Shown here piece after piece: positions 44,974-55,092 of a stretch of DNA of 64,000 nt. The notes under the pieces are model-generated. The model searched no databases and was not told the origin of the DNA. It saw nothing but the letters and a program-made list of their open reading frames with translations. The DNA is from Deltaproteobacteria bacterium RBG_13_43_22 (lineage in GTDB: Bacteria; Desulfobacterota; RBG-13-43-22). The DNA is taken from assembly GCA_001797675.1 (NCBI GenBank), contig MGQB01000036.1:1-64000 (forward strand). The letters run 5' to 3'. A program made the position numbers and the translations under genes. Within the stretch, counting starts at the first letter, position 1, and every line of letters begins with the position of its first letter.

Positions 44974-45462
44974 CTATCCCGGATGGACGGAGATGGAAAG
45001 AGGCCAGGCATAGGAGCCGGGTTGGGTATTTTCGGAGAGAATAAAGCGGTAACTCAGATTCATGGACACCTTGCCCTTTACAGAAGGCTGGAAAACGACG
45101 GCCTGGCCGGAATTAAGCTGAAGGGGACTGGCCAGCCCTTGGATCCGGACCTCTTTAAAGGGCCATAAGGATCCTTCAAAAGCCAACATGTAACCGGAGG
45201 GGGAGTTGGTTTTCACCTCCAGGCGGGAGGCCGAAGGCACATCAAGATAACCCCGCTGGATATCCGCTTCGGTGATCTGGATTTCCGATACTTGAGAGAT
45301 AAGATTAACCTGAATGTAAGGCAGGACCCGGGAAGATACGGTCAGTCTGGCTGTCTTTATCACAGCGAAGGTTTCTTGTGCGCTCAGGAATAAATGAAAA
45401 ACCAGCGCCGCTGCAAAGGCAGCCACACCGACACCACACCATTTCAGTTTAGGAGGACACAT
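44974..45462 (-). CDS. Secreted protein of unknown family, paralogue B
   Basis: 162 residues. Signal peptide GVAAFAAALVFHLFLSAQET with cleavage around TFA. Shares with paralogue A the segments DIQRGYLDVPSASRLEV, SPSGYMLAFEGSLWPFKEVR, IQGL.SP.QL, and GSYAWPLSISVHP. The two genes are tandem with a 136-base gap. The bases just before its ATG contain AGGTCCCAAGCCT, the reverse complement of the AGGCTTGGGACCT seen in the pilin leaders. Confidence 0.75.
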   Translation of the reverse strand: MCPPKLKWCGVGVAAFAAALVFHLFLSAQETFAVIKTARLTVSSRVLPYIQVNLISQVSEIQITEADIQRGYLDVPSASRLEVKTNSPSGYMLAFEGSLWPFKEVRIQGLASPLQLNSGQAVVFQPSVKGKVSMNLSYRFILSENTQPGSYAWPLSISVHPG

Positions 45463-45997
45463 AGGCTTGGGACCTTTATTGTAATCTGCTCCTTTTCCGT
45501 GGGTACTAAGCTAACATACACACCGTCAAAAATCAAGCAAAAAACTTCTTTTTTTAAATTTTTTCAACCCTAACGCCAAATACTTGTCACATTAAAACCT
45601 ACCGTTCCGGTCCCTTCATGATCTGCAACTTTCCCTATAATCCCTTTAATCTTTTTTATCCTTTTTATCCCTTTAATCGCTTTAATCCTATTTCCTTGAA
45701 CCTTTTTTACCGTCTTTTACAGAAATGACATATCAGAACTTTAGTACCCCTGTTATTGAAATACCACACAGTTGCCAGTTCCATGATTCTTTGAATCCCT
45801 GTTCTCAGCTATTCAAGTTAAACGGAAAAAAAACCGATAAAATCCTATCCAAAGATATTTGAAATTTTTCTGTGGCGAGGTGCGAGTTTCGGGTAGCGAA
45901 GTTAGAGAAAAATTCTCAGATTACAGAAGTAACCATCTATAAAGGAATGGGGAAAAATAATCAGAACGGCTGGTAAGAGTCGGCAAGGCCAATAATC
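45463..45997. other. Intergenic region with a sigma-28-like site
   Basis: 535 bases. It holds the promoter region of the paralogue B gene, a run of iterated CCTTTTTATCCCTTTAATC words (about 45640-45690), and a sigma-28-like site on the plus strand: TCAAGTTA (45813-45820), 12 bases, ACCGATAA (45833-45840). Spacing is one over optimum. No gene is supported. Confidence 0.5.
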
Positions 45998-46213
45998 ATG
46001 GAACTGCAAACCATGAATATGAACGTGGAAGAAGTATCAAACTGGCTGCATATTCCGCCATCGACCATTTATAGTCTATGTCGCCTTGGTGAGATCCCCT
46101 GCAATAAAATCGGCAAGCAATGGCGGTTTGAACGGAGGCACCTTGAGACCTGGTTGATTCAAAAAACCCTTGAGATCTGCGTTCCCTTGAAGGTAAACGA
46201 TCCATCCTTATAG
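45998..46213 (+). CDS. Small excisionase-type helix-turn-helix DNA-binding protein
   Basis: 71 residues. NVEEVSNWLHIPPSTIYSLC, then GEIPCNKIGKQWRFERRHLE, is a complete winged HTH_17 (excisionase/MerR-like) domain, and nothing else is present. It resembles the N-terminal domain of the HTH-receiver regulator at 13554-14135 in type but not closely in sequence. The exact start is uncertain among ATGs at 45998, 46013 and 46019. Target unknown; it stands alone between the pilus locus and the kinase pair. Confidence 0.8.
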   Translation: MELQTMNMNVEEVSNWLHIPPSTIYSLCRLGEIPCNKIGKQWRFERRHLETWLIQKTLEICVPLKVNDPSL

Positions 46214-46629
46214 GATAAGGCTTTAAATCCCTCCAAAAATATTTGCATTTTTGGTTTAAATCCGAACTTCGAAATCCGAAACAAATTGAAGCTCCCTGCA
46301 CCAAGGTGCAGGGAATCTTCCAGGCAAGGAAAGGGTTTATTTGTTGTAGTTCGCTCGCTAACCCACGCAGCAAGCTGCGGGGAATGCGCTCGCTATTCCT
46401 GTTCAAATGATCAAATTTAAAAATCAAAAACATTTTTGTTTTGATCATTTATATTTTGGCCCTTCGTGCTTGTTTCGGATTTGTTCCCTAGGGTCACTCC
46501 CCTCCCGATTGCATCGGGACGGGTTCCCGGTTTCGTAATTCGAATTTCGGATTTAAAGATTACGCCGGTTCAACGGTTATAAATAAATTCTAAGATCGGG
46601 TAAAGAAAGAATCTATCAAAACCGACTTT
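46214..46629. other. Intergenic region with R2 repeat
   Basis: 416 bases holding the second full R2 copy. The remainder contains iterated TTTCGTAATTCGAATTTCGG words (about 46525-46555). No gene is seen. Confidence 0.6.
46283..46407 (+). repeat. R2 repeat, full copy (125 bp)
   Basis: Identical in all 125 bases to 28384-28508 and in the same orientation, 17.9 kb away. Perfect identity in noncoding DNA implies recent copying or gene conversion. Confidence 0.95.
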
Positions 46630-49008
46630 TCAGGTTGCCAAAACATCCTTTATTTTTTTTGAAAGATCATCGAGCCGGAAGGGTTTCTGCAGAAATACCT
46701 GCGCCCCTCCCCGATCCATGATCTCCTTCGCCTCACCTTCCAAACTGTAACCGCTGGCCAGGATCACCTGGACCCGGGGATTGATGGATTTTATGATATC
46801 GATCGCTTGGCCCCCCCCGATCCCCGGCATTACCATATCCATGATCACCAGGTCAAAGAGATTGGGATCGCTCTGAAAGCGCTCCACGGCCTCTTCCCCG
46901 CTGCGGGCGATCACGACCTGATATCCCAGCCCGGTTATCATCGATCCAACCACTTCGGTTATGACCTTCTCATCATCAACCAGGAGAATGATTTTGGGAC
47001 CCGTTTCGGTCTCCTGAAAGGATTGATCTTTGACGACCGGTTCGTTGGGCGATGCCGGAAGGTAAATATTGAACGTCGATCCTTGCCCTTTTTCGCTGAA
47101 GACTTCAATCATACCGCCATGTCCCTTGATAATGCCATAGGCGGAGGCCAAACCGAGTCCAATCCCTCTGCCCATCTCTTTGGTGGTAAAAAAAGGATCG
47201 AAAATACGTTCCCTGGTCTTTTCATCCATCCCCACCCCCGTATCCGTGACGGATACCTTCACATAGGGACCGGGCGTTATTTCATAGGGTTGGACAACGG
47301 ATTCATCCAACAGGACATTTTCCGTCTCCAGATAAAGGGTGCCCCCGCCGGGCATGGCATCCGCGGCATTGATGAAAAGGCTCAGAAGGACCTGTTCTAT
47401 TTGCCCTCGATCTGCCTCCACAAGCCAGGGGGGCTTTGCAAACTGACGACGGACTCGAATGGCCTTTTTCATTCTTTCGAACATGGAGGAGGCCTTGTCG
47501 ACCAATTCACTTAGGTTGGTGGGCAAGATTTCATAGCGTCCGCCGCGGGCATATCCTAACAACTGCCGGGTCAATTCGGCCCCGGTCTTAACCTGAGCCC
47601 CTATAGCCTTGAGTCTTTCGTAAAACGGATGTCCGGGATCAATATCCAACAACATTAAGGAGGCGTACCCCTGGATCCCCATGAGCAGATTGTTAAAATC
47701 ATGGGCAATGCCTCCAGCCAAAGTCCCGATGGCCTCCAGTTTCCTGGCCTGGTTAAGCTGCTGGTTCAGTCGTTCCCGGTCTGCCTCGACCTTCTTTCTG
47801 TCGGTAAAGTCCTGAACGATTCCCCGGAAGCCGATGGGATTTCCTTTGGCATCACGGATCAGCGAGACTGACATATTCAAATAGGCAACCTGGCCGTCCT
47901 TACGGATAATTTCATAATCAAAAATCTTGGAAGGGATTCCCGTTCGGTATATTTCGTTAAATATTTTATAAATTCTTTTGGCTGTTTCCGGTGTAGCGTA
48001 TCGGCGGTTGTTCATACCCATGAGCTCTTCCCGGGGATATCCGAATATCCGGCAGGCGGCATCATTAAAAAAAGTCATATTGCCGGCCAGATCCACTTCA
48101 TAACAACCGGACTCTACGTTTTCCACAAAATCCCGGAATTTCTCCTGCTCCGCTTCCATTCTTTTTAGTTCGGTGACATCCCAGGTAATACCGCGGAAAC
48201 CAATAATATGCCCGGCGGCATCACGGTTTAATGAAGCCGACAATTGCATTCGCCTGGCAGTTCCATCCTTGCGAATAATTTCATAATCCAAATCAAACCT
48301 CTTGGCAGAGGCCCCAAATCGGTATTTTTCATTGAATCCGGTAAAGACTTTTTTTGCTGTTTCCGGTGACATATATTCCCGGTTATTCATACCTATCAAT
48401 TCTTCACGGGTGCGCCCATGATACCGACATACGGCTTCGTTGACAAAAGTATAATTCCCGGCCAAGTCAACTTCGAAATATCCTTCTTCCATATTTTCAA
48501 TGATACTGCGATACTTCTCTTCACTTTCCCTTAGGGACTCCTCGACCTCCTTGAGCCGAGTGATTTCAGTGGTCATGGTCAATAGACAGTCTTCGCCTCT
48601 AAACCGGTAAGGACGGGCCGATACCAGGTCGTAAATAATAGACCCGTTTTTGCGCCGAAATTTGACCTCCATCCCTTCCACGAAACCGTCCTGACGTAAG
48701 CCATTAATCAGCCTTTGCCGGCCATCGGAATCAGCATACAGATTTAAGTCAAAGGGGGTTCGGCCGATGACTTCTTCAGGACTATATCCAGTCAATCGGC
48801 AGAAGGCTTTATTGACCTGAAGGTAACGCCCGTCACTGATCCGGGTGATGGCAGCCAATTGCGGGGCCATTTCGAACATGTTTTGATAGAGTTCCGCAAA
48901 TTCCCGCAGATCGCCCCCCAAGGTCTCCAACTCTTGAACACGGCTCCGTAGGACCTTCAGCTCTTCCAGAAGCTGAGCCTTGGTTTTTCCCCGATCGTCC
49001 CTGATCAC
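46630..49008 (-). CDS. Soluble hybrid histidine kinase with three PAS domains
   Basis: 792 residues, no membrane segment. A short N-terminal coiled coil ([20 protein letters not shown]) is followed by three PAS domains, the last two near duplicates (each with GMNNREY or GMNNRRY and an R-K-D-G box). HisKA has His436 in [13 protein letters not shown], HATPase has [14 protein letters not shown] and [11 protein letters not shown], and the C-terminal receiver has [10 protein letters not shown]. Its start overlaps the end of the upstream kinase by four bases (ATGA), so the two are translationally coupled. They are paralogous from the PAS array to the receiver. Confidence 0.92.
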   Translation of the reverse strand: MIRDDRGKTKAQLLEELKVLRSRVQELETLGGDLREFAELYQNMFEMAPQLAAITRISDGRYLQVNKAFCRLTGYSPEEVIGRTPFDLNLYADSDGRQRLINGLRQDGFVEGMEVKFRRKNGSIIYDLVSARPYRFRGEDCLLTMTTEITRLKEVEESLRESEEKYRSIIENMEEGYFEVDLAGNYTFVNEAVCRYHGRTREELIGMNNREYMSPETAKKVFTGFNEKYRFGASAKRFDLDYEIIRKDGTARRMQLSASLNRDAAGHIIGFRGITWDVTELKRMEAEQEKFRDFVENVESGCYEVDLAGNMTFFNDAACRIFGYPREELMGMNNRRYATPETAKRIYKIFNEIYRTGIPSKIFDYEIIRKDGQVAYLNMSVSLIRDAKGNPIGFRGIVQDFTDRKKVEADRERLNQQLNQARKLEAIGTLAGGIAHDFNNLLMGIQGYASLMLLDIDPGHPFYERLKAIGAQVKTGAELTRQLLGYARGGRYEILPTNLSELVDKASSMFERMKKAIRVRRQFAKPPWLVEADRGQIEQVLLSLFINAADAMPGGGTLYLETENVLLDESVVQPYEITPGPYVKVSVTDTGVGMDEKTRERIFDPFFTTKEMGRGIGLGLASAYGIIKGHGGMIEVFSEKGQGSTFNIYLPASPNEPVVKDQSFQETETGPKIILLVDDEKVITEVVGSMITGLGYQVVIARSGEEAVERFQSDPNLFDLVIMDMVMPGIGGGQAIDIIKSINPRVQVILASGYSLEGEAKEIMDRGGAQVFLQKPFRLDDLSKKIKDVLAT

Positions 49009-51749
49009 CCTTTCAATCCTTCCTCATCCAGAACCTGCCGCACCTTTTTTGAAAGATCCGTCAGGCTGAAGGGTTTCTGCAGAAAACCTTTACAGCCGCG
49101 ATCCATTATGGTCTTGGCCTGCCCATTAATACTGTATCCGCTGGAAAGAATCACTTTTATCTGATGATCGATTTCTTTCAGCCGGTCAAAGGTTTCCCCG
49201 CCCCCCATTTCCGGCATGATCATGTCCAAAATGACTAAATCAATCAGACGGCCTTCCCGGCGGTAGATCTCTACCGCTTCCGATCCGTTCCGGGCACTGA
49301 TAACCCGGTACCCCAATCTTTCCAGAAGCCTCCGCCCAATTTGAACTATGTCCTCTTCATCGTCCACAAAGAGAATGGTCCCGGTCCCGGTTAAAATTTC
49401 TTCGGGGAAATTGGTCTCCTCTTTTATTTTTTTCTCGGTCACCGGGAGGTAGATATTAAAGGTGGTTCCATGACCTTTTTCACTGTATATATTAATAATG
49501 CCGCTGTGATTTTTTACAATTCCGTAGGCCGAAGCTAAACCCAACCCCGTTCCTCTGCCCATTTCCTTGGTGGTGAAAAAGGGATCGAAGACCCTCTTTT
49601 GGGTAGCCTCATCCATCCCGATCCCGGTGTCTGTAACGGAGATCCTGACAAATTTCCCGGGTCCAAGGCCATAAGGACCGGTATAGGATTTATCCAGGAA
49701 GATATTTTTGGTCTCCACGTACAAATCACCGCCTGCCGGCATGGCATGTCCGGCATTGACATAGAGATTCAGAAGGACTTGTTCGATTTGATTCCTATCC
49801 ACCTCGACCGTCCAGATCCTCTCCTGTAAAAACTTATGAATATGAACCTCTTTTCTCGTCCGGCCGAACAAATCCAATCCCCGGCTGATAAGCGTATTGA
49901 TGTCCGTCGGCTTGACTTCATACTTCCCCCCGCGGGCGCTTCCAAGAAGCTGTTTGGTCAGCTCTGCACCGGCCCGGACCTGCTGCTCGATGCTTTTAAG
50001 TTTGTTGTAATGGGGATCATGGGTGTCCATATCCAAGAGTACCAGAGAGGCGTTTCCTTGAATGCTCATAAGCAGATTATTAAAATCATGGGCGATACCA
50101 CCGGCCAGGGTTCCTACCGCCTCCATCTTCTGCGCTTGCAGGAGTTGGATCTCCATTTTCTTTTGCGGGGTTATGTCTCTGAGAAAATTAAGGGTTGCCG
50201 GGCGCCCTTCCCAGACAATCTTAACCGTGTTTAATTCCACCCATAGGGCCTCATCCCCCTTGATGATCAATCTGAAAGAATAAAGACTGGGTCTTTGACC
50301 GTTCTCAGGCTCCCCCTGCAGACGTTCGACCACGACCTTCCGGTCTATGGGATGGACCAGGTTAATAAACGGTATTTGGGCCAATTCCTCCGACGAATAT
50401 CCGGTCAGTTCTTCGGTTCTGGGGTTTGAAAATCTTATGACCCCGTCTTGAAGGATATAGATGCCGTCATGGGCATTCTCCACCAGGAGGCGGTATTTTT
50501 CTTCGCTCTGCTGAAGGGCCGTTTCAGCTTTATGTTGTTCCGTTCTATCCCGTATCATGCCGCGGAAGCCGATCGGTTCCCCGGAGACATTTCGCAAAAG
50601 AGAAACGGACCCTTCCAGTATCCTGACAACCCCGTCGATTCTTATGATCGGAAAGTCAAACAATTGGTTGGGGATTCCCGTCCTGAAAACCTCATTGAAC
50701 ACGGAAAAAAGTAACGAGGTCCCCTCCGGGGAGGTATATTCCCGATAATTCATACCCATCATATCATCATGGGTACGCCCAAAACTCTTGCACATGGCCG
50801 GATTGAAAAAGGTCAGGTTTCCAGCCAGGTCCACTTCATAATAGACTTCTTCCATGTTATCCAGGATATTACGATATTTTTCTTCACGTTCCTGAAGGGT
50901 CTGTTCGGCCTTTTTTCTTTCGGTCACATCCCGCGAAATCCCGTAAAAGCCGATCGGTTCTCCGGCTTGGTTCCGCAACAAAGAGGCGGAGGTCTCCAGG
51001 GTTTTTATAGAGCCGTCTTTGGCAATCACTTCGTAGTTGATGATTTTGGCGGGAATTCCTGTTTTGTAGACTTCATTGTAAAGAGTATAGACCCTTTTTG
51101 AGGTTTGTGGAGATGAAAAAGCCTTATTATTCAGACCCTTCATCTCTTCGGCTGAGAATCCATGAATCCGGCATTCGGCTTCGTTGAAAAAAAGAAATTT
51201 TCCGGACAGGTCGCATTCGTAATACCCCTCTTCCATGTTCTCCAGAATATGGCGGTACTTCTCTTCACGTTCCCGTAGGATCTTTTCGCTTTTCTTTCTT
51301 TCCGTGATATTGCGGGCAATCCCGGAAAAACCGACCGGTTCTCCGGCGACGTTCCTTAAAAGGGAAACGGAATCCTCAAAATACACTAAGGTGCCGTCTT
51401 TTCTGGTTACTTCATATTCAAATTGCCCGGAGGGAATACCGGTCCGATAGACTTCCCGAAGGATCCGGTATAATCTTTTCCCCTCTTCTGGAGTCAAATG
51501 CCCCTGAGCATTCATACCTATCAATTCTTCCCGCGGGAGGCCCTGGTTGTTGCAAACGGCTTGGTTGAGAAAGGTATATTTCCCCTCCAGGTCGATTTCG
51601 TAATATTCATCTTCAATGTTCTCCAGGATGGACCGATACTTCTCCTCGCTCCGTTTAAGGATCGCCTCGCTGGTTTTAAGTTCGGCAATCTCCAATGTTA
51701 AATCCTTGATCCTTCTCTCCAGATCCTTATAGGTCGGTTGGTCGCCCAT
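49005..51749 (-). CDS. Soluble hybrid histidine kinase with four PAS domains
   Basis: 914 residues. Three similar PAS domains in a row (repeated EEKYR.ILENMEE and a G.R.ITERKK linker) plus a fourth, different PAS; HisKA with His554 in [13 protein letters not shown]; HATPase ([25 protein letters not shown]); receiver with LVILDMIMPEMGG. No transmembrane segment. It is the promoter-proximal gene of a two-gene kinase operon behind a consensus sigma-70 promoter. Tandem PAS duplication suggests expansion by internal recombination. No output-domain partner is adjacent. Confidence 0.92.
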   Translation of the reverse strand: MGDQPTYKDLERRIKDLTLEIAELKTSEAILKRSEEKYRSILENIEDEYYEIDLEGKYTFLNQAVCNNQGLPREELIGMNAQGHLTPEEGKRLYRILREVYRTGIPSGQFEYEVTRKDGTLVYFEDSVSLLRNVAGEPVGFSGIARNITERKKSEKILREREEKYRHILENMEEGYYECDLSGKFLFFNEAECRIHGFSAEEMKGLNNKAFSSPQTSKRVYTLYNEVYKTGIPAKIINYEVIAKDGSIKTLETSASLLRNQAGEPIGFYGISRDVTERKKAEQTLQEREEKYRNILDNMEEVYYEVDLAGNLTFFNPAMCKSFGRTHDDMMGMNYREYTSPEGTSLLFSVFNEVFRTGIPNQLFDFPIIRIDGVVRILEGSVSLLRNVSGEPIGFRGMIRDRTEQHKAETALQQSEEKYRLLVENAHDGIYILQDGVIRFSNPRTEELTGYSSEELAQIPFINLVHPIDRKVVVERLQGEPENGQRPSLYSFRLIIKGDEALWVELNTVKIVWEGRPATLNFLRDITPQKKMEIQLLQAQKMEAVGTLAGGIAHDFNNLLMSIQGNASLVLLDMDTHDPHYNKLKSIEQQVRAGAELTKQLLGSARGGKYEVKPTDINTLISRGLDLFGRTRKEVHIHKFLQERIWTVEVDRNQIEQVLLNLYVNAGHAMPAGGDLYVETKNIFLDKSYTGPYGLGPGKFVRISVTDTGIGMDEATQKRVFDPFFTTKEMGRGTGLGLASAYGIVKNHSGIINIYSEKGHGTTFNIYLPVTEKKIKEETNFPEEILTGTGTILFVDDEEDIVQIGRRLLERLGYRVISARNGSEAVEIYRREGRLIDLVILDMIMPEMGGGETFDRLKEIDHQIKVILSSGYSINGQAKTIMDRGCKGFLQKPFSLTDLSKKVRQVLDEEGLKG

Positions 51750-51945
51750 GTATTTCTCCGATCCTCCTCTTAACCTCTAAAATCTTCGGGATTTAACAAC
51801 CAAAACCCCTGCGGTTCATTTCATGGTTTGCAAAAATTCTTTTTCGCCATTCCGCTGAAAGCCTCAATGACACACGAAAAAACACCCAACTTAATGTTAG
51901 TGCTTATGTTCTTGGCGGGAGAGGTCCATACCAATCCTTTTTTAA

Positions 51946-51973
51946 ATTATATATGATATAGGGGGTATGTCAA
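51946..51973 (-). promoter_or_regulatory. Consensus sigma-70 promoter of the kinase operon
   Basis: On the minus strand TTGACA (51973-51968), 16-base spacer, TATAAT (51951-51946). Both hexamers are perfect. The transcript would start near 51938 and leave a leader of about 190 nt before the kinase ATG. Confidence 0.75.
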
Positions 51974-52027
51974 GAAATAGGACCATTCGAGTGAAGCGGA
52001 AGACACGAGACAAAAGAGGATAATGGA

Positions 52028-52855
52028 TTAGTCAGCAAAAAAACTTTCCGCCTCAATTCTTGAGCCGTAAAGTTTTTCACCGATAACGGCTACTCCCTTA
52101 CTGTCTATCCCAAGTTCAAGGAGGATGACATGGTGTTCCTCGGTCCACAAACCGTCATCTTCAGTTCGTGGGCCGTACATCCGGGACATGGCCTCGGCCA
52201 GAGAAACAATGGAAACCGAATCTTTGAATTCCTTTGCCTCGGAAGGAAGGTGATGATGCCGGATGGCCGAGATGATCTCTGAGGGCATGCCGGAAGTTTC
52301 GGCAAACCAGGCTCCGGCCTCGGCATGCGTACAGCCGAAAATCCCCCTCTCCTTTTCGAGCATGTCATCGGCAGTTAAAATTTTATGAAATTGCTGGTGA
52401 TCCATTTGATAAAAAATAATCCTTCCAATATCATGAAGCAAGCCTGACAGAAAACACTCCCTTGGGGAGGTTATGGTCACAAAATCTGAAACCACCGAAG
52501 CGATTAAGGCCACCTCATAACCATGAATCCATAGGTTTTTAATATTGAAGGAGTTTTGATGGGGAAATATTTTCAGAACATTCATGCCGATGGCTATCGA
52601 TTTTATCCTTTCGAAACCCAAAAACATAATAGCCTGTCTGATGTCCCGAATCTGACCCGAGTGGCCGAAAAAGGGGGAATTGGCGGACCGTATGACCTGT
52701 TCAGCCATGGCCTGGTCATGGGCAACCAAATTGTCAAGGTCTGAAATGGAGCAGTCCTCTCTTTGGGTAATAGAGAGTATCTTCCCGAGCAATGCGGGAA
52801 TGGTGGAAAGATTATCAATACCCCGAATAAAATATTTTACCTCATTAGCATCCAT
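52028..52855 (-). CDS. HDOD-domain signalling protein
   Basis: 275 residues, a single HDOD domain covering most of the chain: NLSTIPALLGKILSITQRED, AHDQAMAEQVIRSANSPFFG, RDIRQAIMFLGFERIKSIAI, and the remnant HD motif GLLHDIGRII. HDOD proteins are thought to be non-catalytic regulators of signalling or motility. It is transcribed in the same direction as the kinases downstream but is separated from them by 278 bases with their own promoter. Confidence 0.9.
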   Translation of the reverse strand: MDANEVKYFIRGIDNLSTIPALLGKILSITQREDCSISDLDNLVAHDQAMAEQVIRSANSPFFGHSGQIRDIRQAIMFLGFERIKSIAIGMNVLKIFPHQNSFNIKNLWIHGYEVALIASVVSDFVTITSPRECFLSGLLHDIGRIIFYQMDHQQFHKILTADDMLEKERGIFGCTHAEAGAWFAETSGMPSEIISAIRHHHLPSEAKEFKDSVSIVSLAEAMSRMYGPRTEDDGLWTEEHHVILLELGIDSKGVAVIGEKLYGSRIEAESFFAD

Positions 52856-53006
52856 TTAATTCATCCCAACCAAGTAATGATCAAAATATCTCCGAAGACC
52901 ACCAGTGCAGACCATCAATAATATATCGGCAGGTAAATCAAAAAACTTTAGTCCCCTGACCCCCGGCAAGGCCGGGGGTTACCCTAAAAGGAATTTAAAT
53001 CCCCCG

Positions 53007-54692
53007 TTATTCCCGGGTTAAATGTCGGTATCGGATACGGTGGGGTTGATCGGCAGCGGCGCCCAGGCGGGATTTCCGGTCGGCTTCATACTCCGAGTAG
53101 TTGCCGTCGAAAAACAGGACCCTGCTTTCCCCTTCAAAGGCCAGGATGTGGGTGATGATTCTATCCAGAAACCAGCGGTCATGGCTGATGATCAGGGCAC
53201 ATCCGCCGAAATTCTCCAGGGCTTCCTCCAGAGCTCTCATGGTATTGACATCCAGGTCGTTGGTCGGTTCATCCAGAAGAAGCACATTGGCCCCTTCTTT
53301 CAGCATGCGCGCCAAATGGACCCGGTTTCGTTCCCCTCCGGAAAGGAGGCCCACTTTCTTTTGTTGATCACTGCCGCTGAAGTTAAACCTGGCCACATAA
53401 GCCCTGGAATTCACTTCCCTCGCTCCCAGGGTGATGGTCTCCCGGCCGTCTGAAATCATTTCCCAGATGGTTTTTTCCGGATCGAGCACATCACGGCTTT
53501 GATCTACATAAGCCAATTTGACCGTTTCCCCCACTTTGAGTGTGCCGGAGTCCTGTTTTTCCTGGCCGGTTATCAAACGGAAGAGGGTGGTCTTGCCAGC
53601 CCCGTTTGGCCCGATAACCCCTACAATCCCGCCCGGTGGTATCATAAAAGAAACCTTTTCCATGAGTAGGTTGTCGTCATAGGCCTTGCCCACCTCCTCG
53701 GCCTCTATGACCAGATTCCCCAATCGGGGACCGGGAGGGATATAGATTTCCAACTCTTGATCTCTTTTTTCAATTTCCTGGTTGACCAAGTTCTCGTAGG
53801 AGTGAATCCGGGCTTTGGCCTTGGTATGCCGCCCTTTAGGCGACATTCGGATCCATTCCAGCTCACGCTGCAAAGTCCTTTGGCGCTTGCTCTCGCTTTT
53901 TTCCTTGAGACGCAGCCGGTTCTGTTTCTGCTCCAGCCAGGAAGAGTAGTTGCCCTTCCAGGGAATTCCCTCTCCCCCATCCAACTCCAGAATCCATCCG
54001 GCCACGTTGTCCAGAAAATAGCGATCATGGGTTACGGCAATGACGGTTCCGGCATAGCGCTGAAGGTGGCTTTCCAACCAGGCAACGGATTCTGCGTCGA
54101 GATGGTTGGTGGGCTCATCCAGAAGAAGGATATCAGGCTTCTGAAGCAAAAGCCGACAAAGGGCCACCCGTCGTCTTTCCCCACCGGACAAGACCTTGAC
54201 CAAGGTATCACCCGGAGGACAACGCAGGGCCTCCATGGCCATTTCCAGCCGGGAATCCAGCTCCCAGGCATCCAGGGCCTCCAGTTTTTCCTGCACTTGG
54301 GCCTGACGCTCAATAAGCTTATCCATGGCCTCATCCGACATGGATTCGGCAAATTGTTCATTAATCCGGTTGAATGTATTTAACAGGTCAACGGTTTCCT
54401 GGACCCCTTGTTCCGCCATTTCTCTTACCGTTTTGGTATCATCCAGAACCGGTTCCTGTTCCAGCAGACCCACGGAATACCCGGGTGAAAGTATGGTTTG
54501 ACCGTTGAAGTCCGGGTCGACTCCGGCCAGGATCCGAAGCAGAGAGCTTTTGCCCGATCCATTAAGTCCCAGGACCCCGATTTTGGCCCCGTAAAAATAA
54601 GACAAGGATATGTCTTTCAATACCGGTTTTTTATCATAATATTTACTCACCTTAATCATCGAATAGATGACTTTATTCGGTTCGGTACTCAT
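53007..54692 (-). CDS. ettA: Energy-dependent translational throttle protein EttA (ABC-F)
   Basis: 561 residues, two ABC ATPase domains and no membrane segment. Walker A motifs are GLNGSGKSS (residues 42-50) and GPNGAGKTT; signature motifs are LSGGERRRVA and LSGGERNRVH; Walker B segments are LLLDEPTNHLDAE and LLLDEPTNDLDV. The arm segment (VDLLNTFNRINEQFAESMSD) and the linker fit EttA rather than other ABC-F members. It binds the ribosomal E site and gates elongation according to the ATP/ADP ratio. The start ATG carries a short leader before MIKVSKYY, as is normal. Confidence 0.95.
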   Translation of the reverse strand: MSTEPNKVIYSMIKVSKYYDKKPVLKDISLSYFYGAKIGVLGLNGSGKSSLLRILAGVDPDFNGQTILSPGYSVGLLEQEPVLDDTKTVREMAEQGVQETVDLLNTFNRINEQFAESMSDEAMDKLIERQAQVQEKLEALDAWELDSRLEMAMEALRCPPGDTLVKVLSGGERRRVALCRLLLQKPDILLLDEPTNHLDAESVAWLESHLQRYAGTVIAVTHDRYFLDNVAGWILELDGGEGIPWKGNYSSWLEQKQNRLRLKEKSESKRQRTLQRELEWIRMSPKGRHTKAKARIHSYENLVNQEIEKRDQELEIYIPPGPRLGNLVIEAEEVGKAYDDNLLMEKVSFMIPPGGIVGVIGPNGAGKTTLFRLITGQEKQDSGTLKVGETVKLAYVDQSRDVLDPEKTIWEMISDGRETITLGAREVNSRAYVARFNFSGSDQQKKVGLLSGGERNRVHLARMLKEGANVLLLDEPTNDLDVNTMRALEEALENFGGCALIISHDRWFLDRIITHILAFEGESRVLFFDGNYSEYEADRKSRLGAAADQPHRIRYRHLTRE

Positions 54693-54779
54693 AGAGCTTT
54701 GAAATCCTCCTCTTCCGGCATGAGATTTTAGATTCCTACACCTTTAAATCTGATATTTTATCCCTAACTTTCAACTCTC

Positions 54780-54992
54780 AGGTTTTAGGGGGTCTTGTTT
54801 TGGGAGTGGTCCATCCATAGGCCAGGTACTTCTTTGCCGGACCAAAATGGAAACCTGCTTCAAGAGCAGGCCTACACCCAAACAGGAAATTAGCTCAGGG
54901 GAATGCCCTATTCCTAATCCAACTCAGCTGTCCGGGCCGGATTATGGCGGTTGGTTACCCTTTCCACTCCCACAACAAGACCCCCTAAACCT
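54780..54992 (+). repeat. R3 element, MITE-like with 30-bp terminal inverted repeats
   Basis: The left end AGGTTTTAGGGGGTCTTGTT and the right end AACAAGACCCCCTAAACCT are reverse complements over about 30 bases with one mismatch and one single-base indel, extending inward through GGGAGTGG/CCACTCCC. The element is 213 bp and has no ORF. An inverted, diverged relative lies at 55837-56044. Confidence 0.8.
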
Positions 54993-55092
54993 ACTATTCC
55001 AAAATCAAGAGAGAAATTTCAAAAAACTTCGGATAGGTTTCAGAATTCCGTAATCCTCAATCTAAAATCCGAAATTTAGTGCCGTAAATCAG

